DNA from: Rhynchopus euleeides
Lineage: Eukaryota; Euglenozoa; Diplonemea; Diplonemida; Diplonemidae
Reading direction: 5' to 3'
NCBI GenBank assembly: GCA_963210315.1
Contig: OY723257.1
Span: forward strand, 1,674,001-1,738,000
DNA length: 64,000 nucleotides
The notes beneath the pieces were generated by a model. That model did not search any database. It had not been told where the DNA came from and saw nothing but the letters and a program-made list of their open reading frames with translations. A program made the translations under genes and the position numbers. Below are positions 1 through 12,261 of the stretch, piece by piece (position 1 is the first letter of the stretch; every line of letters begins with the position of its first letter).

Positions 1-3000
1 CAAGGACGTGAGAATCCTGTGAGCCCGATGGGGCCGAGCCGCGGGCAGCGGTGTGCGAGATTAGCGCTGGCACCCCAAGCACGTGGAGTCGGTACCATCA
101 CCACAGGCTGTTGCTGCTTACCACCGAGGCGATGGGGAGCGGGTGGAAGTGGCGGTTGTGCCAAACAACCCCAGGGCAGGGAGGCGACGCCAGGACCAAC
201 GGGGTTACTGCAGGCGATGGGAAGGGATGTGGCACGACCGGATCCCGAGCGGGAGAGTGGATTGAGACCAACAGGGCATTGCATCCTGCGAGAAGCAATG
301 CACATGGAAGCATTCAGCCATTGAGGCAGGGCAACGACATCCAGGGTGTCGGGCAGGTGTATTGAAAGGTACACGCTCATCCTGAGGATCTTGCGTGGCG
401 GCTCGGTCAGCATCTCGCTGGTACCAGGTGCAGGTGGCACGAGCAATGTGTGCAAGGCAAAGAAGGGGCGGCAGGGCAGGGAGAGTCGCCCATACGCGAA
501 GCTGTGCGGGGTGGAGGGCATCTGGCAGCGGTGCGCGAGTCAGTGCGCGACGCTGATGGTGGCAGTTCACATCTGCCCTGGGCTCCAGCATAACGAGCTG
601 CTTCCCGCAGGGGACCAGCGGTGAGGGAGCTCCAGCACCACAGCTCTGTGGATGATGCTGCAGGCGGAGTCACAGTTCTGCTTGGGCGGCTCGGAGCACC
701 TCGGGGAGCTTGTCTCGGACAGCACAGCGGAGATGGCATGCCTGTGGGGGTGGAACCTGGCTGCACGAAGCGTGATGGGGCTGTACCGAAGAGCCAGATC
801 TGGGCACGGTGGCCTACGTAGCTCTGAGGGGGTGTCTGGATGTACTGTGTGACCTGCAGACACCACAAACCGACGCAGAGCTGGCCGTGGACAACGAGGC
901 ATACACAGGGACACAATGAGGCAACACCAGCAGATCGGGCCAACTCAGAAACCCCACTGTAAGGTCACTGGCCGTGTACTGGAGGCTGTGTGTGAGGGAT
1001 CAGAGGCAGAACATCTCTGTGTAGATAGTGGATGTGGTGATGAAAAATCGTTTTTCGATGGGTCGTCCGCCAGCTCCTCCCTCTGGAGCTGGCGGACGAC
1101 ACCAACATCAAGCAGGCTGAGTGCACCGGGCGCCTGGAGCGGCTGCGGGACTTCGGCTTCGTGGGGACGGCAGGGGTGTTTGGAGAGGCAACCGCGACAC
1201 AGCGTGTAACGAGATCTGCTGCCACTGCGGGACGGCGCAGTGGCCCTGTTGAGTCAGCTGTGAGACGCGGGCAGTCATCTCGGTGCGGCATGTACTGGGA
1301 TACTGCAACAAGCAACCGGGCGCCCTCGCGAACAAGGCGGTGGTCCAGCCGCCCTGTGCTTCTGACTGTGTCTTGCTTCTTGCAGAGACAGGCCCCATCC
1401 TGAGGGAGGCACAGCTCTGTGTAACCCAAAACACTGCTTTTTCGGGCATTGTGGGGCTCCATGACTACTGCACTGCAAAGCGGATGCGGCTGAACGACAA
1501 TCTGCTGATGCCCCAGGATGGGGTTGGAATTCAACAGAGTCTGCCAGACTCTGATGTGTAGCACTTTGCATAGTACAACACATGTATGTTCAAATTTTCG
1601 GCTGCTTTGGGAAGTGATGGGGCGCTAAACAACAGGCAATCCCGCCCTCATATCCAACTGATACTTACTTGATGTCAACGCACTTCACAACTACGAGCCA
1701 TGGTGGACGAGCTGATCACTATCTTCTCCGGGGGACTCGCCAATATTTCAGGATCTGGAGCCACGCAAGTGAGTTGGATGGCGTGCCAAAGTTGGCCCGA
1801 TATTTCTGTCGACGTTTACGTGTGCACAACTAGTACTGGGGTGATGTTGATGCCACATGAGGTATGACCAGGATGGTGGGTTCTTGCGTGCGTGTATGCT
1901 GGAGAACATGCAAGAGTACGGTGCCGTTTGCCGTCCCAGACAGGTTGCAAAAGGCGGCTCAGGACGACTCCGCAGGCACTGGATGTGAGGAACGTTCTCT
2001 TGAATACGATCTCACATATCAACCCTGGTGGGGCATCCAACAAGACAGAGGAACCCGAAGCTGCTTCTCGTGCGCAGATGTCGGTCTGCACCAACAGGCC
2101 AAGCCAGCCAACTTAGCAGGACAGACGCCTCCTGCAGCTTCGCCCTTGCACGCTGTCGCCGTGCCAAGCGATCTGTACCCAACGTGCGAACGTACGAAGG
2201 CCCACGGGCGTCATCACCCAGCAGCTTTCACTCACCTGCCTTGCGGCCACCTGGCCACCTTACTGGAGGAGACATGATTCAACATCATGGTGCATGACTG
2301 CCTTTGCCTGAGATACAGCAGTAAGGCGAATGTGCTACGCACGTGTGAGTACCGTGGCAGTGTATCCACTGAAGAACTGGCACCTGGGGACGGTACCGTC
2401 CGTAGCCCTCAGGGACCGGGTCTGAGCAACAATGCGAGCCAGACGGTGTCTGACACAGAACTGGCAATGGCTGGGTCAAAGCTGTCTGACGCCTGCACGT
2501 GGCGCCCCTGCTAATCTCCTCGCATTGCACTCGCGGGGGTGAACAGAGTCAGCAGTGGAGTGGCTACCTCGGTGCTGAAATGTCTTCTGCATGGGGCCGG
2601 AATAGCCGGGGTGGCGACCTGGTGGTATGAAGGGAACCCTGAGCCCAAAGACCCCAAGACCTCCAATGGCCCCTCGACCTGTCCTCCATGGTGACTGCCC
2701 TACAGTTGCCTACGGGCTCTCTTTTTGAGTTAGGCTTGACCTGCCGCTGTACACGTGTCTGTACCCAACTGAGGACAAAACCAGAGGAATTCATCCGTGA
2801 CTGTCGGGGATTGGCCTAGTACCCACGGTGCGTGCACATAGGACTCGCATGTGGGGGAACAGGGTGAAAGTCCAGAAGGGACGGAAAAGCGCAGGAGTGC
2901 ACTACCCACAGTGTCTTCCCAAAGGGGAAAAACTAACCAAATGCCTTCACTCCGCGTGGGGTTTCCGGCTTGAGCCGCCGGGTCTCCCACACCTAAGGGG

Positions 3001-6000
3001 GCGCCCCAGGTTGCGAGCCAGCGGCAGGTTCTTCCAGAGACGCATTGGTGTCTCTTTTCCTCACCGCAGACAACCGTGTGGGAATCGTGGACAGACACTG
3101 CGTGGGTGCAGTGTTTGTGCCTGCGTGGTGCAGGGCCCATTAATCGTCACCTCTGCCGCTCGCCACGTAATAATCCATAAAGAGCAATGGCTTACGAGGC
3201 CGATACGGGCGACACACTACAACAGCAGGTCGGGGCCACTTGGACGCGACAACCTTGCAGAAGAAGACGGTCTGTGCAGAAGGTGGCGGGTCGACATCTA
3301 CCCCGGCAGGGGTCGATGTCGGATGTAGCATGGGTGATAGAGACATGCCGGTACTGCACCTCCTACGGGGACAACACGGGACTGTCGTGCCGCCTGATAC
3401 CTCCGGGCATCACGGCCATCGAGGCTGCAGAGATCGCAAAACATCTGATGGTCTGCTGCCAGTGGACACTGAGACGAATCTCTTCAATGGGTCGATGCGA
3501 GTAGCGAGCGCACGGTCAACGAGGCGCACCCGGCTGTGCACTTCTTCCCCTTCACACTACTCACTCATGAGGTGAGAATATGAACGGAAACTAGGAGGAC
3601 ATCAACGGTGCCTCCACCCCCATGCATCCTCAGGGAAAGCCTGAAAGGGGCCGCTGCAGTGACTGAAGCGTGCCTCCGCCACGGGAGTGGTAGGTACCAC
3701 GTGGAGAGAAGAGAAGGTGCAGAATCGGCCCCCCCTCCCATTCACTCCCACGGGGTGGTGCCCGAGACCAGGCTGCAGCAGGCCGCGACACGTCCTCCTC
3801 TTCCTCCGGTAAAGGTGGCGGAGTGAGGACAACACCCCCAGGACGGCCGCCGGGCGGGGGCGCATTTCTGGCAGGATGCTGGCTGTAGACACCGGAAAGC
3901 AGGAGGGCCGTCCAGCAGCGGTCAGACACGTTACAGGATGCCGTCGCACATAACCTCCGGCAGTGCGGGCACCAATGTGATGGAGTCAGGTTGGCAGCTC
4001 GGGCATACAACAGGACCTGGCTATTCGTGTAACTCCCAGGCAGGCTGCTTGTCTGTTGAATACTGTCGCATTCCAGCGGTGCTGCAGGAAACGACCTACA
4101 CAGTCCTGCTGAGGTGCTTGGTATTCCAGAGATATGGGCAGGTAGGGAAGCCGCGTTCACCGTGCGCAGTTACTTTGCTTATTGCATCCATTGCTGATCG
4201 CGTTGGCACGGTTGGGTGTCTTCACAAGGAACTGGCTGTGGTTGGCAATGCGGGCGTGTTCCTGTCAGGGTGTTCCTCTGCATCATGCAGCCTCTCTGCC
4301 TTCAGTGAATTCGCCTTCCTTCTGCGCATTGTTGTGCCGACGGGCCATTGATTCGTTGCACAAGCAACCACCGTGAGATGAACCCGAGAATCCAGGTCGT
4401 ATTCTGTGTGGGGCCTTTTGCTCGAAAAGGGTGAAGAGAGGCAATGCGAGGCCACCCTCAGTATGAAGCGTCCCACAGATTCAGTTTAACAGAGCAGAGC
4501 CACCTCGTCGTATTGTGACAGCCCCACCTGCCCTCACCCAAGGCCAACACTGCAAACGTGTTTGTACCCAGGCAGTGGGAGGTTCTGTCTTGAAAGAATG
4601 TCGACGCGACACTGAACCTTTTGTGGTGTTTCGATCCATTCGGCGGCACTGCTTGCCGTCCCCTGAGGATGGAAGCTGTGTTAGAGAGGGGGAGCCCGAA
4701 GTTCCGGAGTCAGCGACTCAGACCACCAAGCTGAGACCCTGTTTCCTGTGAACACTGCCTGGAACAGCGGAGCCAATCTCTGCGGTTTGTGCAGGTGGGA
4801 CACCTGCATACGATGATCACAGTTGCATTGCATGACTCCAACACACGGCCACCGTGTGTCTGTGCTAACGGGATGGTGGCATCGGGGGACGGTGCAGGAC
4901 AGAATCCGCCGCATAGCCTCACAGGAGCAGGGCCTGCACCAACAGCACGGGTCGAGCGGGACCTGGCACAGGGTCATGATGACAGACATGACTGACCACC
5001 AATAACGGGCAAAAGGATATGGCATTCCACAGGTTCGATGGAGAATGGTGTGATGAATGTGGAAGGCAGACGGGCTACCCACATAACGCAGGGGCCTGTT
5101 CCGTGCAACATAGCACGACAGCCACAGCCCATGCGGAGAGCTGGACGTTCCGATGCCGAGACCTGGGATTCCCGAGAAGGCCTGAGGGCTGGCACTGCCC
5201 CCTCGCGTGCTCCAGATCCCACGCACTGGGCGGCATGAAGGACTGGACTGCACCCGGGAAGGATCCGGCAGAGCGGCGCATGGAGTGGGCTTTGAGAAGT
5301 ACAAAACGACGCGGAGCGGCAAAGCTGCATTCTCCTGCCACTGGGTATGGTAAAGACATAAACCAGGGAACCATGTCGTCGGTGCGGCTGGGCAGCAGGG
5401 CTGGGTGTACTGAGTGCACCTGGGTGCAGGAGGAGAGGGTCTGCAGGCTGGCAAGGGTGGGGATGACACCAACAGAAGACAGCAGACAGCCATGAGCCAG
5501 CGGCACAAGCATCCACTGTAGGGCAATGGAAAAGACAGGGCAGGAAGCTGAGCGGGCGCACCACCTGCGCAACCTCAACATCGACATGCGTCCTCACTCT
5601 GTCATTTGATGGACAAGCTGGCCCCGATGGAGGAAGACAGGAGCTGCAGGCAATCCCGGTGTGGGTGGAAACTGTTGCCGGATGGGCAGGGATCTGACCT
5701 GGTGGTGGGGCACAGCAGAGGTGGAATGGAAACCTTTATTGGGTTGCTGTTCAAGCCGCGGCCATGTGCTGCGGGTGTCTGCCCAAGACCTTCCACGCCC
5801 GGCAGACAGCCCAAAGACCGGCGCCGTGTGTCTTGGGAGGCTTCGTTCGCTACGCTTCCTTCATGGCCTAAAGTCGAGACCGAAATAAACAGACCTCGGG
5901 TCAGGCAGGCAAATCACGGGCGGGCTCTGTCTGTGGTCGCAGATGGTTGGACCTGCAAAACCCAACATGGCAGAGAAGCCGAGGGTAGGAATGGGACAAA

Positions 6001-7187
6001 GACCATGACAAGGCCACCATCCCCGAGGAGAAACGTGCCGGCAGCCCATGCGACACAATAAAGGTGTATGGGGCACACAGATACGAGATGAGAGGGAGAC
6101 TGGCAGCACTGCTGCCCACATTCTGCCGCCTTTCCAGAGAGGATGGTTGCGAGCCCAAGGATGGTGTCGTCCTGTGAAACCAGGTGATGCAGCCCAGCTG
6201 CGTGGTAACGGTTGACCCACCCGCATGCTGCGCGAACTTGTCGCGCCAAGGTGCTAGACCTGGCTCTGTTCTCTCTGGAAGCCATTGTTGTATATCCCAG
6301 TCCTCTCGGTATGGGAGATGCGCAGTACAGGCAGGTGGGCCAGGTTGACACACTGATGGGCACCTGGTGTGCCCGCACCAGGTGCCTCACTGTGGCTGCC
6401 CAACGCACCCAGCCTTGTGGAATTTGATCGTCGAAGTAAGCGCATCTGCGTACATGTGTTTGTTCGTAGTCCACACGTGGGGAGGGGGGGCTTTTCGTGT
6501 TGGTGTATACGATGGCTGTTGCCCCATCGTAATACAAGTAGCATTGCTGGTTGTGTCTACATTTCGAGCAGTCTGTACTACGCCCCCTCTCGCCTGCTCT
6601 CGTCAGGCGCGGGGCGAGAATCTTTGGAGCCTGGGGGGATCAGTTCCCAAGCAGACACAACCAGCGCTGTGCTCACAGCACTGGGGTAGTGCAGGGAGGG
6701 GGGAGGGGGGGGCGTGCGGTTCCACTCCGGGGGATGTATCGGGGCCTGGCATCAGCGGGCCTATATCGGGGAAAAAGCGCTGAAATAGTTGGCACCGCAT
6801 AGGACGGAGGACCACATGTGCATGCCATGGGGGGCTGGGAGGTTTAAAAGGTGGCCTACAGTGTGCTACTGGGGCGCCAGGGGGGCAGGATTGTCGAGGG
6901 TGAAGGTCAAATCAATTAGGCGTCAGGGGTGGGGTGCAGAACCAATAGAGCCACACGTGGGTGGGGGGAGAGCGGGGGGAGGAGGTGATTATGTAGGGAA
7001 GCACAAGGCGCAAAGTGGCAAGTAAGGGGGGGGTGGGGGTGGGGCTGAGGAACAAATTCGGAAAGGCAACAAGAGTGCAGGGGGGCGTGGGTGTGGGTGT
7101 GGGTGTAGAGATATGGTGTTGGGATACATTGCAGCAAATTAACCCCTTGTATATTACGTGTGCCCCTGCTGGATCGAGACAAACACA
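1..7187. other. Gene-poor decayed region, no supportable gene
   Basis: About 7.2 kb in which all six frames are broken by stops at short intervals. The longest open stretch (minus strand, 4681-5526) gives a composition-driven Cys/Pro/Ser-rich translation with no domain I recognise and no plausible splice structure. The text has mid GC content with no simple repeats until about 6.6 kb, after which poly-G-rich tracts begin. I read it as old, degraded repeat DNA. No tRNA, rRNA or terminal repeat was identified. Confidence 0.6.
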
Positions 7188-7295
7188 GGGGGTCTTCGCT
7201 GGTCGTTATCCTTCGTCAATCTTCGTCAGGTTTCAGCCAATTCAACTGGAAATGCACTAAAATGCACTGACGACCACCCCGAGCGAAGACCCCCC
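7188..7295. mobile_element. 108-bp MITE with GGGGGTCTTCGCT inverted ends
   Basis: The ends are inverted copies of GGGGGTCTTCGCT. The element is flanked on both sides by ACA, a 3-bp target-site duplication. A near-identical copy lies at 48602-48712, flanked by AGA on both sides, so the boundaries are supported by two independent insertions. The interior has no coding capacity. G-run-initial ends with 3-bp duplications recall PIF/Harbinger-type MITEs, but that assignment is inference because no transposase is linked to it here. Confidence 0.8.
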
Positions 7296-8150
7296 ACAGC
7301 CAAAAAATGGATTTCAAAAAAAAAAACCTTCATACCGTTCAAACCAGGGTAAAAGATAGGGTTCCGGGCTGCGCGCCGAAAACCGGGGGTAATCGGGGGT
7401 AAAATTTCGGCCATTTCCCCAAATGGAAGGGCTTTCCCTTCCCACAACACACCACCCCACGCCACTCAACTGGGATGGGCAGGGTGGAGAGTCTGCAGGG
7501 GACTGACTTCGCCGCCGCTGCCAGGTCCGAGAGGAGCGCGCTCCTTCTTGTCGTCAACGCGAAGGAGCTAGTCGATGAGGAAGGCGTTCTTGAGAGCGTG
7601 GTGGTGTTGAAAGCACCGCAGGTTGCCCTTGCAGACTTGGTTCTGGACATGCACAGGCCACAGGGGGGTCTGGGGGGCGGAGCCCCCAGCCGCCGGAGGC
7701 CACGGTAGTGAACAGCTGATTCTGCTCCATAGTCGCACGCCGCATGTCGTCAACGTGCACCTTGTGCTCAACAGGTTCATCGGGCGAACGCCTGGGGCAG
7801 GGCACTGTGCTCTTGGCCCCGGCCTCCTCTGGCCAAAAAGTACCCTGGAATAGTACCCGGACAGAATCTCAGAAAAATCCCGGTGAAAAAAAAAAGAGGC
7901 ACCCCCGGTCAGGGCTGTTCCTAACTGGGGGGCTTGTTCCCCACTTTCAGGATTCTGAACTTTTTTTCTAAGAATTTTTGTAAGGGGAAAAAAGTTTTTT
8001 TCTAAGAATTTTGTTAGGGGAATTTTTTTCTAAGGTTGTTTCGCAGAGGAAAAAACATTTTCTAAGTTTTCCCCAGTCGACAGGGCGCGCACAAGGATGG
8101 AAGGGAAGTCTGTCCCACGTACCGTTCGCCTTGCTGGCCAACTGGAGAGC
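7296..8150. other. Repeat debris with A/T-rich tandem blocks
   Basis: Apart from module copy 1 there is no supportable gene. Positions about 7958-8060 carry three imperfect repeats of TTTTTTTCTAAG-type sequence. A related inverted stretch lies at 9030-9052 (TTCTTAGAA core), which suggests the end of a decayed element reaching towards 9.1 kb. The sequence CCCCCGGTCAGGGCT occurs at about 7903 and again at about 9115. Confidence 0.5.
7661..7718 (+). repeat. Stem-loop module copy 1
   Basis: Copy of the ~60-bp module found 13 times in the window. The core is a stem CTGGGGGGC / GCCCCCCAG around a 3-nt loop, followed by a CCGCCGGAGGCCACGG stretch. This copy has lost one C of the stem and ends AACAGCTG instead of the usual AACATCTG. 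Confidence 0.85.
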
Positions 8151-8210
8151 CAGACGTTCACTACCGTGGCCTCCGGCGGCTGGGGGGCTCCGCCCCCCAG
8201 ACCCCCCTGT
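8151..8210 (-). repeat. Stem-loop module copy 2
   Basis: Minus-orientation copy inside composite repeat A, with an intact CTGGGGGGC / GCCCCCCAG stem. Confidence 0.85.
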
Positions 8211-8321
8211 GGCGTACGTCTCGTACTTAAGTCCTTCGAATCCCATCAAGTCGGGGTCCAACCACTCCAATCGCCTCTGAGGACGCAGCCAACTCGCACA
8301 GAATCTGTACGCCCACACGAA

Positions 8322-8379
8322 CAGATGTTCGCGACCGTGGCCTCCGGCGGCTGGGGGGCACCGCCCCCCAGACCCCCCA
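8322..8379 (-). repeat. Stem-loop module copy 3
   Basis: Second module of composite repeat A. The loop base differs (GCACC in place of GCTCC), leaving the stem intact apart from the loop. Confidence 0.85.
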
Positions 8380-8672
8380 GGTAGCGTGTGCCCGTCCATC
8401 TATCTCACTTCTCCGGGTACAGTGCAGCGTAGGAGGTCAGCGCCGCATCCATGAAGCGCTTCTTCGAAGCCTGACTGACATCGGACAGGAGGTCGGGCTT
8501 CCCTACCTGGGAGGTACACTTGCCGCGTTCGCGACATGCGTGACACGCGACACGCTACCTGAAACGTGAGTGTGCCTTGCTAACACGGGCATTTCAACGG
8601 TCTGCCGACGACCGTTCCCCAAACCAGTAGACCAGCAGTTTTGGAAAATTGGAGAGATCATCCTACTGCGCT

Positions 8673-9113
8673 GAATATGGTGCGCACCACTGCAAAAATC
8701 CCCGGGAGCTTTTGGGCTTTCAGACCTGAAGGGGCCAGCAGGTGGGTGGCGTCGGGAGTGGCAGCTTTGTAACTGCCTCCAGCTGCTGGCATGTCCAGCT
8801 CTGCGAGAGTGCCAAGGTGTATTGAGTCCCTGCGGAGCACAACCCCCGATGAGAACGAGTGCCAGATGATCCTCATTCATTTTCAGCTGTAACGCGCATG
8901 AGGGGCACTCTCTGCCGCAAGCATCTCTGGGCATCACTCGAGAGCTGTCACATGATGACGCGGAGAGAAATCAGAGAAAAAGTCCCGCCTGACGGGCACG
9001 CGCCTGGAAACTGTGGGAGGGCGAGCAAAAAATCCCTTGTAAAAATTCTTAGAAAAAACCTGGTTCCCCGACCCAAAAAACCTGGAAAAAGGGCTCGTTC
9101 CCCGCCCAGGCCT
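8673..9113. other. No gene seen; element debris
   Basis: No open frame I can support. The stretch from about 9030 contains a match inverted to 7965-7990 and leads into GCCCCCGGTCAGGGC, whose rough inverted counterpart lies at about 10010-10030 on the far side of the 9122-9658 gene. Confidence 0.4.
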
Positions 9114-9121
9114 GCCCCCGG

Positions 9122-9658
9122 TCAGGGCTTCCCACAATCTTCATCCCTCCAAAAAGTCATGACGATTTTTTCCACAGAAAAAAAGGCTCTCAAAAAAAAA
9201 TTTCCGCCGCGCGCTTCGCGCGCGGCGGCTTCGGCCATGATGCTCGGTGGGCCATGCGGCCGGGTCACAGGTTGCGCCACAGCTTGCGGCGACTCCTCTT
9301 CATCTTCAGAGAGAGGGTAGTCCAGCAGCTCTGGGGTGGCGGTCCGCTGCCTCTTCAGGTCGGGGGGCTGTGAGCGAGACCGCGACCGCGACCGCGAGCC
9401 AGAGGGCTGGGGCACCGGAGGCGCAGGGGCAGGACCCGGGGCAGATGCAGGAAGGACACGCTTGTTCCGCTTGTCGTCCTTTTCGATGAAGTCCAGGAGG
9501 GCTTTCTTCGACTGGTACGCCTTGGGGAGTTGAATGTGGCGGTACCGAGCCTGCTCAAGCAGGATGTCGCGGTCTTTCTGGAATGCCGAGTAATCCAGGC
9601 GGATCTTAGATGCGTCGACATTCCTTCTTGCACCGAAGCCAAAAGCCGCCAGTGACAT
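9122..9658 (-). CDS. Small basic, low-complexity protein, probably element-encoded
   Basis: 178-residue reading frame starting at the ATG at 9658, chosen because it follows CAAC and begins a coherent protein. The same frame stays open upstream but is AT-rich and low-complexity there. Residues 1-70 form a helical, charged segment (KDRDILLEQARYRHIQLPKA then KKALLDFIEKDDKRNKR). Residues 75-110 are Pro/Ala-rich followed by an alternating Ser-Arg stretch. A KRQR-type nuclear-localisation signal and an acidic SEDEEE cluster follow. The last ~35 codons run through a GC hairpin (about 9207-9230) and look like read-through, so the true 3' end or a splice donor is unresolved. Flanking sequences at about 9114 and 10030 are partly inverted copies of each other, so this may be the first exon of a transposon gene. 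Function is unknown. Confidence 0.4.
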   Translation of the reverse strand: MSLAAFGFGARRNVDASKIRLDYSAFQKDRDILLEQARYRHIQLPKAYQSKKALLDFIEKDDKRNKRVLPASAPGPAPAPPVPQPSGSRSRSRSRSQPPDLKRQRTATPELLDYPLSEDEEESPQAVAQPVTRPHGPPSIMAEAAAREARGGNFFLRAFFSVEKIVMTFWRDEDCGKP

Positions 9659-9839
9659 GTTGTAGGAAGGGATATGGGGGTTGGATGAAACTGTGCGGGT
9701 GATGAGTGCACATGGAACAGAAGGAGGGAGGCGGGTCGACCTGCGTGTGCAGTAGCAAACATCCAATTCCTGAACGATTTTGAGCCTTTCTTGCGACGTC
9801 GGATGGCGTCTCAGTGCTGGGCTCCTTCCGTGCGGAAAC

Positions 9840-10080
9840 CTTTCATGCAACAAGCTGTATGCCTGGTAGAACCAGGCCAAACCGGGAAGCCCAAAAATGA
9901 GGAAAATCCTCAGCCCCCCAAAAAAAATCTTGAAGAAAATCTTCAATCCCAAAAAGTGGGAAAATGGGGGGGAAAAAAAAGACGATTTCTTCGGGAAAAT
10001 CGTCTTAGGGGAAGCCCTGCCCCCGGTTTTTCGGGGCAAAATCTTGAAAACCGGGGCTGAGCCCCGTTTTTCATAACAGT
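9840..10080. repeat. Array of short hairpins with AAAAT loops
   Basis: At least five consecutive small inverted repeats: gagg-AAAAT-cctc, cttgaag-AAAAT-cttcaa, gacgat..AAAATcgtc, ccccggtttttcgggg and ccggggctgagccccg. They lie upstream of the minus-strand gene at 9658. They may be a transposon subterminal region or a structured leader. Confidence 0.6.
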
Positions 10081-10099
10081 ATCTTAAACACTGGTTCAA

Positions 10100-11198
10100 A
10101 CTGGCAGCAACATGTCAGCTATGTGGTGCGGTTTGCAGGTCCACTGATATGAGGCTGCAGGGTTCCTTGAAACAATCACTGCGTCACCTGAGGAGAGGCA
10201 TTCCGGTCCGGCTCATTCGAGCGATCCTAGCTTTTCCCCTGCAGGTTCAGATAAGCAGAAGACCGACGAGCCGAAGGGCATGTGTCTGATCGCGAGAACA
10301 CTGGACGCCTGCTGCGTCGTGATGTTCTGCAAACGGATGAACTTCCCATGCTGGGAGGCAGTAAAACGCAACAACTGATAACTATCTCAAATGAATTGTT
10401 AGAACACAGCCCCACTATTTGTCCAACGACACTCACCCCAGCCGTGAGTGGGGCCTTTGAACAATCCAGCCAAAGGGCACACAGAAGTTCCCCCAAGTTG
10501 GGTCACGCAGAACTGTCAGGACGTGCCGCATACGCCTGTTCACTCAACAGCGAATGGCCTCTCTGCAGAAGTACTAACCGGAGGGGGCGGGCAGGGGCTT
10601 GCAGCGAGGGGTGGCTTGGGTGGGGAAGGGGCTGCCTGTTCGGTACATCTTACGGTGTACATCTCATCTGCTGCACGCGGCGATCTGCCCACTGCATTCC
10701 TGGCACAGACAGATGCGCTCCGGCAAAGAGGCAAAAGGAGCACTGCCCCAGCTACTCTGAGTGCTCCTGGGAACGTGTAAGAGCAACGGTGTAGGTGCGT
10801 AAAGGCTTGGAAATCGTACTCCTTTCGCTATAATAAGAGAAACACTTGCCCAGCAACTGCAAAAAGGCAGCTCCGGGCTACTTTTCATTGAGCGCACACT
10901 CCTGTGTCAAAGGACCCTGTGAAGTGGCATGAAGGTGATCCTTATAAAGCTTCAGTCGTACGATTTCCTTCGTTACTTCGCGACTTCGCTACGCTTCGTC
11001 GCTCGGAACTGGTAAAAATGAAATGACTGGGGGGCATGTGCACAGAAGCTCAGGACACAATGTACTGAGCCTCTTGCGGCAGACCTGTTCTGCAACAGGG
11101 CGCAAAGACAATCTGGCCTGAAGGATTTTGTCGAATTGTCAATTATCCCATCGCATCAGGGCCCTCTCCGATTTTTTTTTGAAAGTTGCTGATATCGT
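10100..11198. other. No gene seen
   Basis: Short broken frames only. A stretch at about 10960-11005 repeats TTCGCTACGCTTCG-like sequence also seen near 5840. Otherwise nothing recognisable. Confidence 0.5.
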
Positions 11199-12144
11199 CA
11201 GGGTATAAGATAGACTTTTTTTCTGGCGCCGTTTTCCGGTTTTTCTGGTTTTGAAATTTTTCGCGCGCGCCTTCGGCGCGCGCGACCCGCGCAAACCCTC
11301 TCAGAATCACACCCAACACGGCTGGACCAGGCTCTGCCGAACAGCAGTGGCGTGTTGCTCCACGCAGCTCCCCGAAGGGACGGAACTGAGCTTTCAATGC
11401 GTCCACGTACTGACGGAACGCGGCTTCGCATCACCTCCCGCATCAGGACAAACCCCCCTGAGGGTGCTGCTCTGCTGGTACGCCTCACGAAGGGCAACTA
11501 CCTTCATGGTCGAGCTTGTTGCATGACCACCCCCTTGAGGCAGTCAGTCAGACGATGCGCACAACGTGCGCTCATGCGAACACCAGCGGGTGTCTCCAAC
11601 ACTGCACAAATCGCGGTCCCGCCAGAACCCGAATCCGTCGATCCTCTCCAAAGCGGACATGCACTCCCGAAAACATCGGAGTTTGCATGTGCCATCCCCA
11701 GCAAGGCAAACGTGCTCGAGACAAGGTCGTAGCTTGCGTGGATGACAGGGTGGTCCTTGGCAGTGTGCACCGCAACGAGATTGAGTGCATGCGCTCGGCA
11801 AGCCGCCCAGAAGGAGTACGGTGTGGTCGGAATGATCAAGCTACCGGAGTATCTCGAAACTTCAAACAGAGAAGACCCGCATGACGAGGACATCACCACC
11901 CACCGGGTCCCGCTGGGCTCCTTTTCTCCGCTTCTCTGCTTTCTTTTGACTGTTTGAGCTCCGTGCGGATCACGATGGGGTCACTTTCCATATTTTTTTG
12001 GCTAATGTTCCCACTGGTTGACTGTCACAAAGGTTCCCCAAAAACCGGCGAAAATCCGATCGGCCTTTTTTTTTTTTCCAGAAAACCGGAAACCGGGAAA
12101 CCCTGGTTTTGAAAACCGGAAAACCAGACCTATCTTATCCCCTG
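11199..12144. mobile_element. hAT-like element, 8-bp target duplication
   Basis: The left end CAGGGTATAAGATAG and the right end (inverted) CAGGGGATAAGATAG form terminal inverted repeats. The 8-bp sequence GATATCGT flanks both sides exactly (11191-11198 and 12145-12152). CAGGG-type ends plus an 8-bp duplication are the signature of the hAT superfamily. Subterminal parts include a CGCGCGC-CTTCGG-CGCGCGC hairpin at about 11264 and paired CCGGTTTT motifs. A related element with the same ends lies at 49270-50450. The interior carries a broken transposase-like frame on the minus strand. Confidence 0.85.
11504..11899 (-). pseudogene. hAT transposase fragment
   Basis: 131-codon open segment inside the hAT-like element. 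It contains CRAHALNLVAVHTAKD followed by a hydrophobic/charged helix (VIHASYDLVSSTFALLG). This resembles the C-x-x-H-x-L-N-L block in the middle of hAT transposases, where the conserved C-A-H-x-LNL motif precedes the helical insertion domain. No N-terminal BED finger or C-terminal dimerisation block is in frame, so the copy is non-autonomous. Confidence 0.55.
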
Positions 12145-12261
12145 GATATCGTGGTTTTGGAGGGCGGCGCCGGCAGACCATTCATTTCAACCGTTGAATG
12201 TATCAGCAAAGACGTCCGCTTTTTGAGGGAACGGTGCATGCTGCGAACACGGCGAGTCATT

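Larger units (their letters stand above)
8151..8672 (-). repeat. 522-bp composite repeat, copy A
   Basis: Closely matches 47665-48186 in the same orientation. It consists of stem-loop module, ~110-bp spacer, second module, then ~290 bp. On the minus strand the last part reads as one exon-like stretch (about 8554 down to 8405) with a CxxC followed by a Lys/Arg-rich segment ending YPEK and a stop. In copy B the same stretch ends in a consensus GTAAGT donor. A rearranged third piece lies near 12262-12370. It is probably a remnant of a transposase exon; the family is not certain. Confidence 0.75.

Noticed and set aside
4681..5526. 281-codon minus-strand frame
   Set aside because: Cys/Pro/Ser/Trp-rich composition, no motif, and overlapping frames of similar length on both strands. 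Most likely chance.
8097..8399. Gly/Pro-rich peptide shared by many ORFs in the window
   Set aside because: It is the translation of the stem-loop module in its open frames, not a conserved protein domain.
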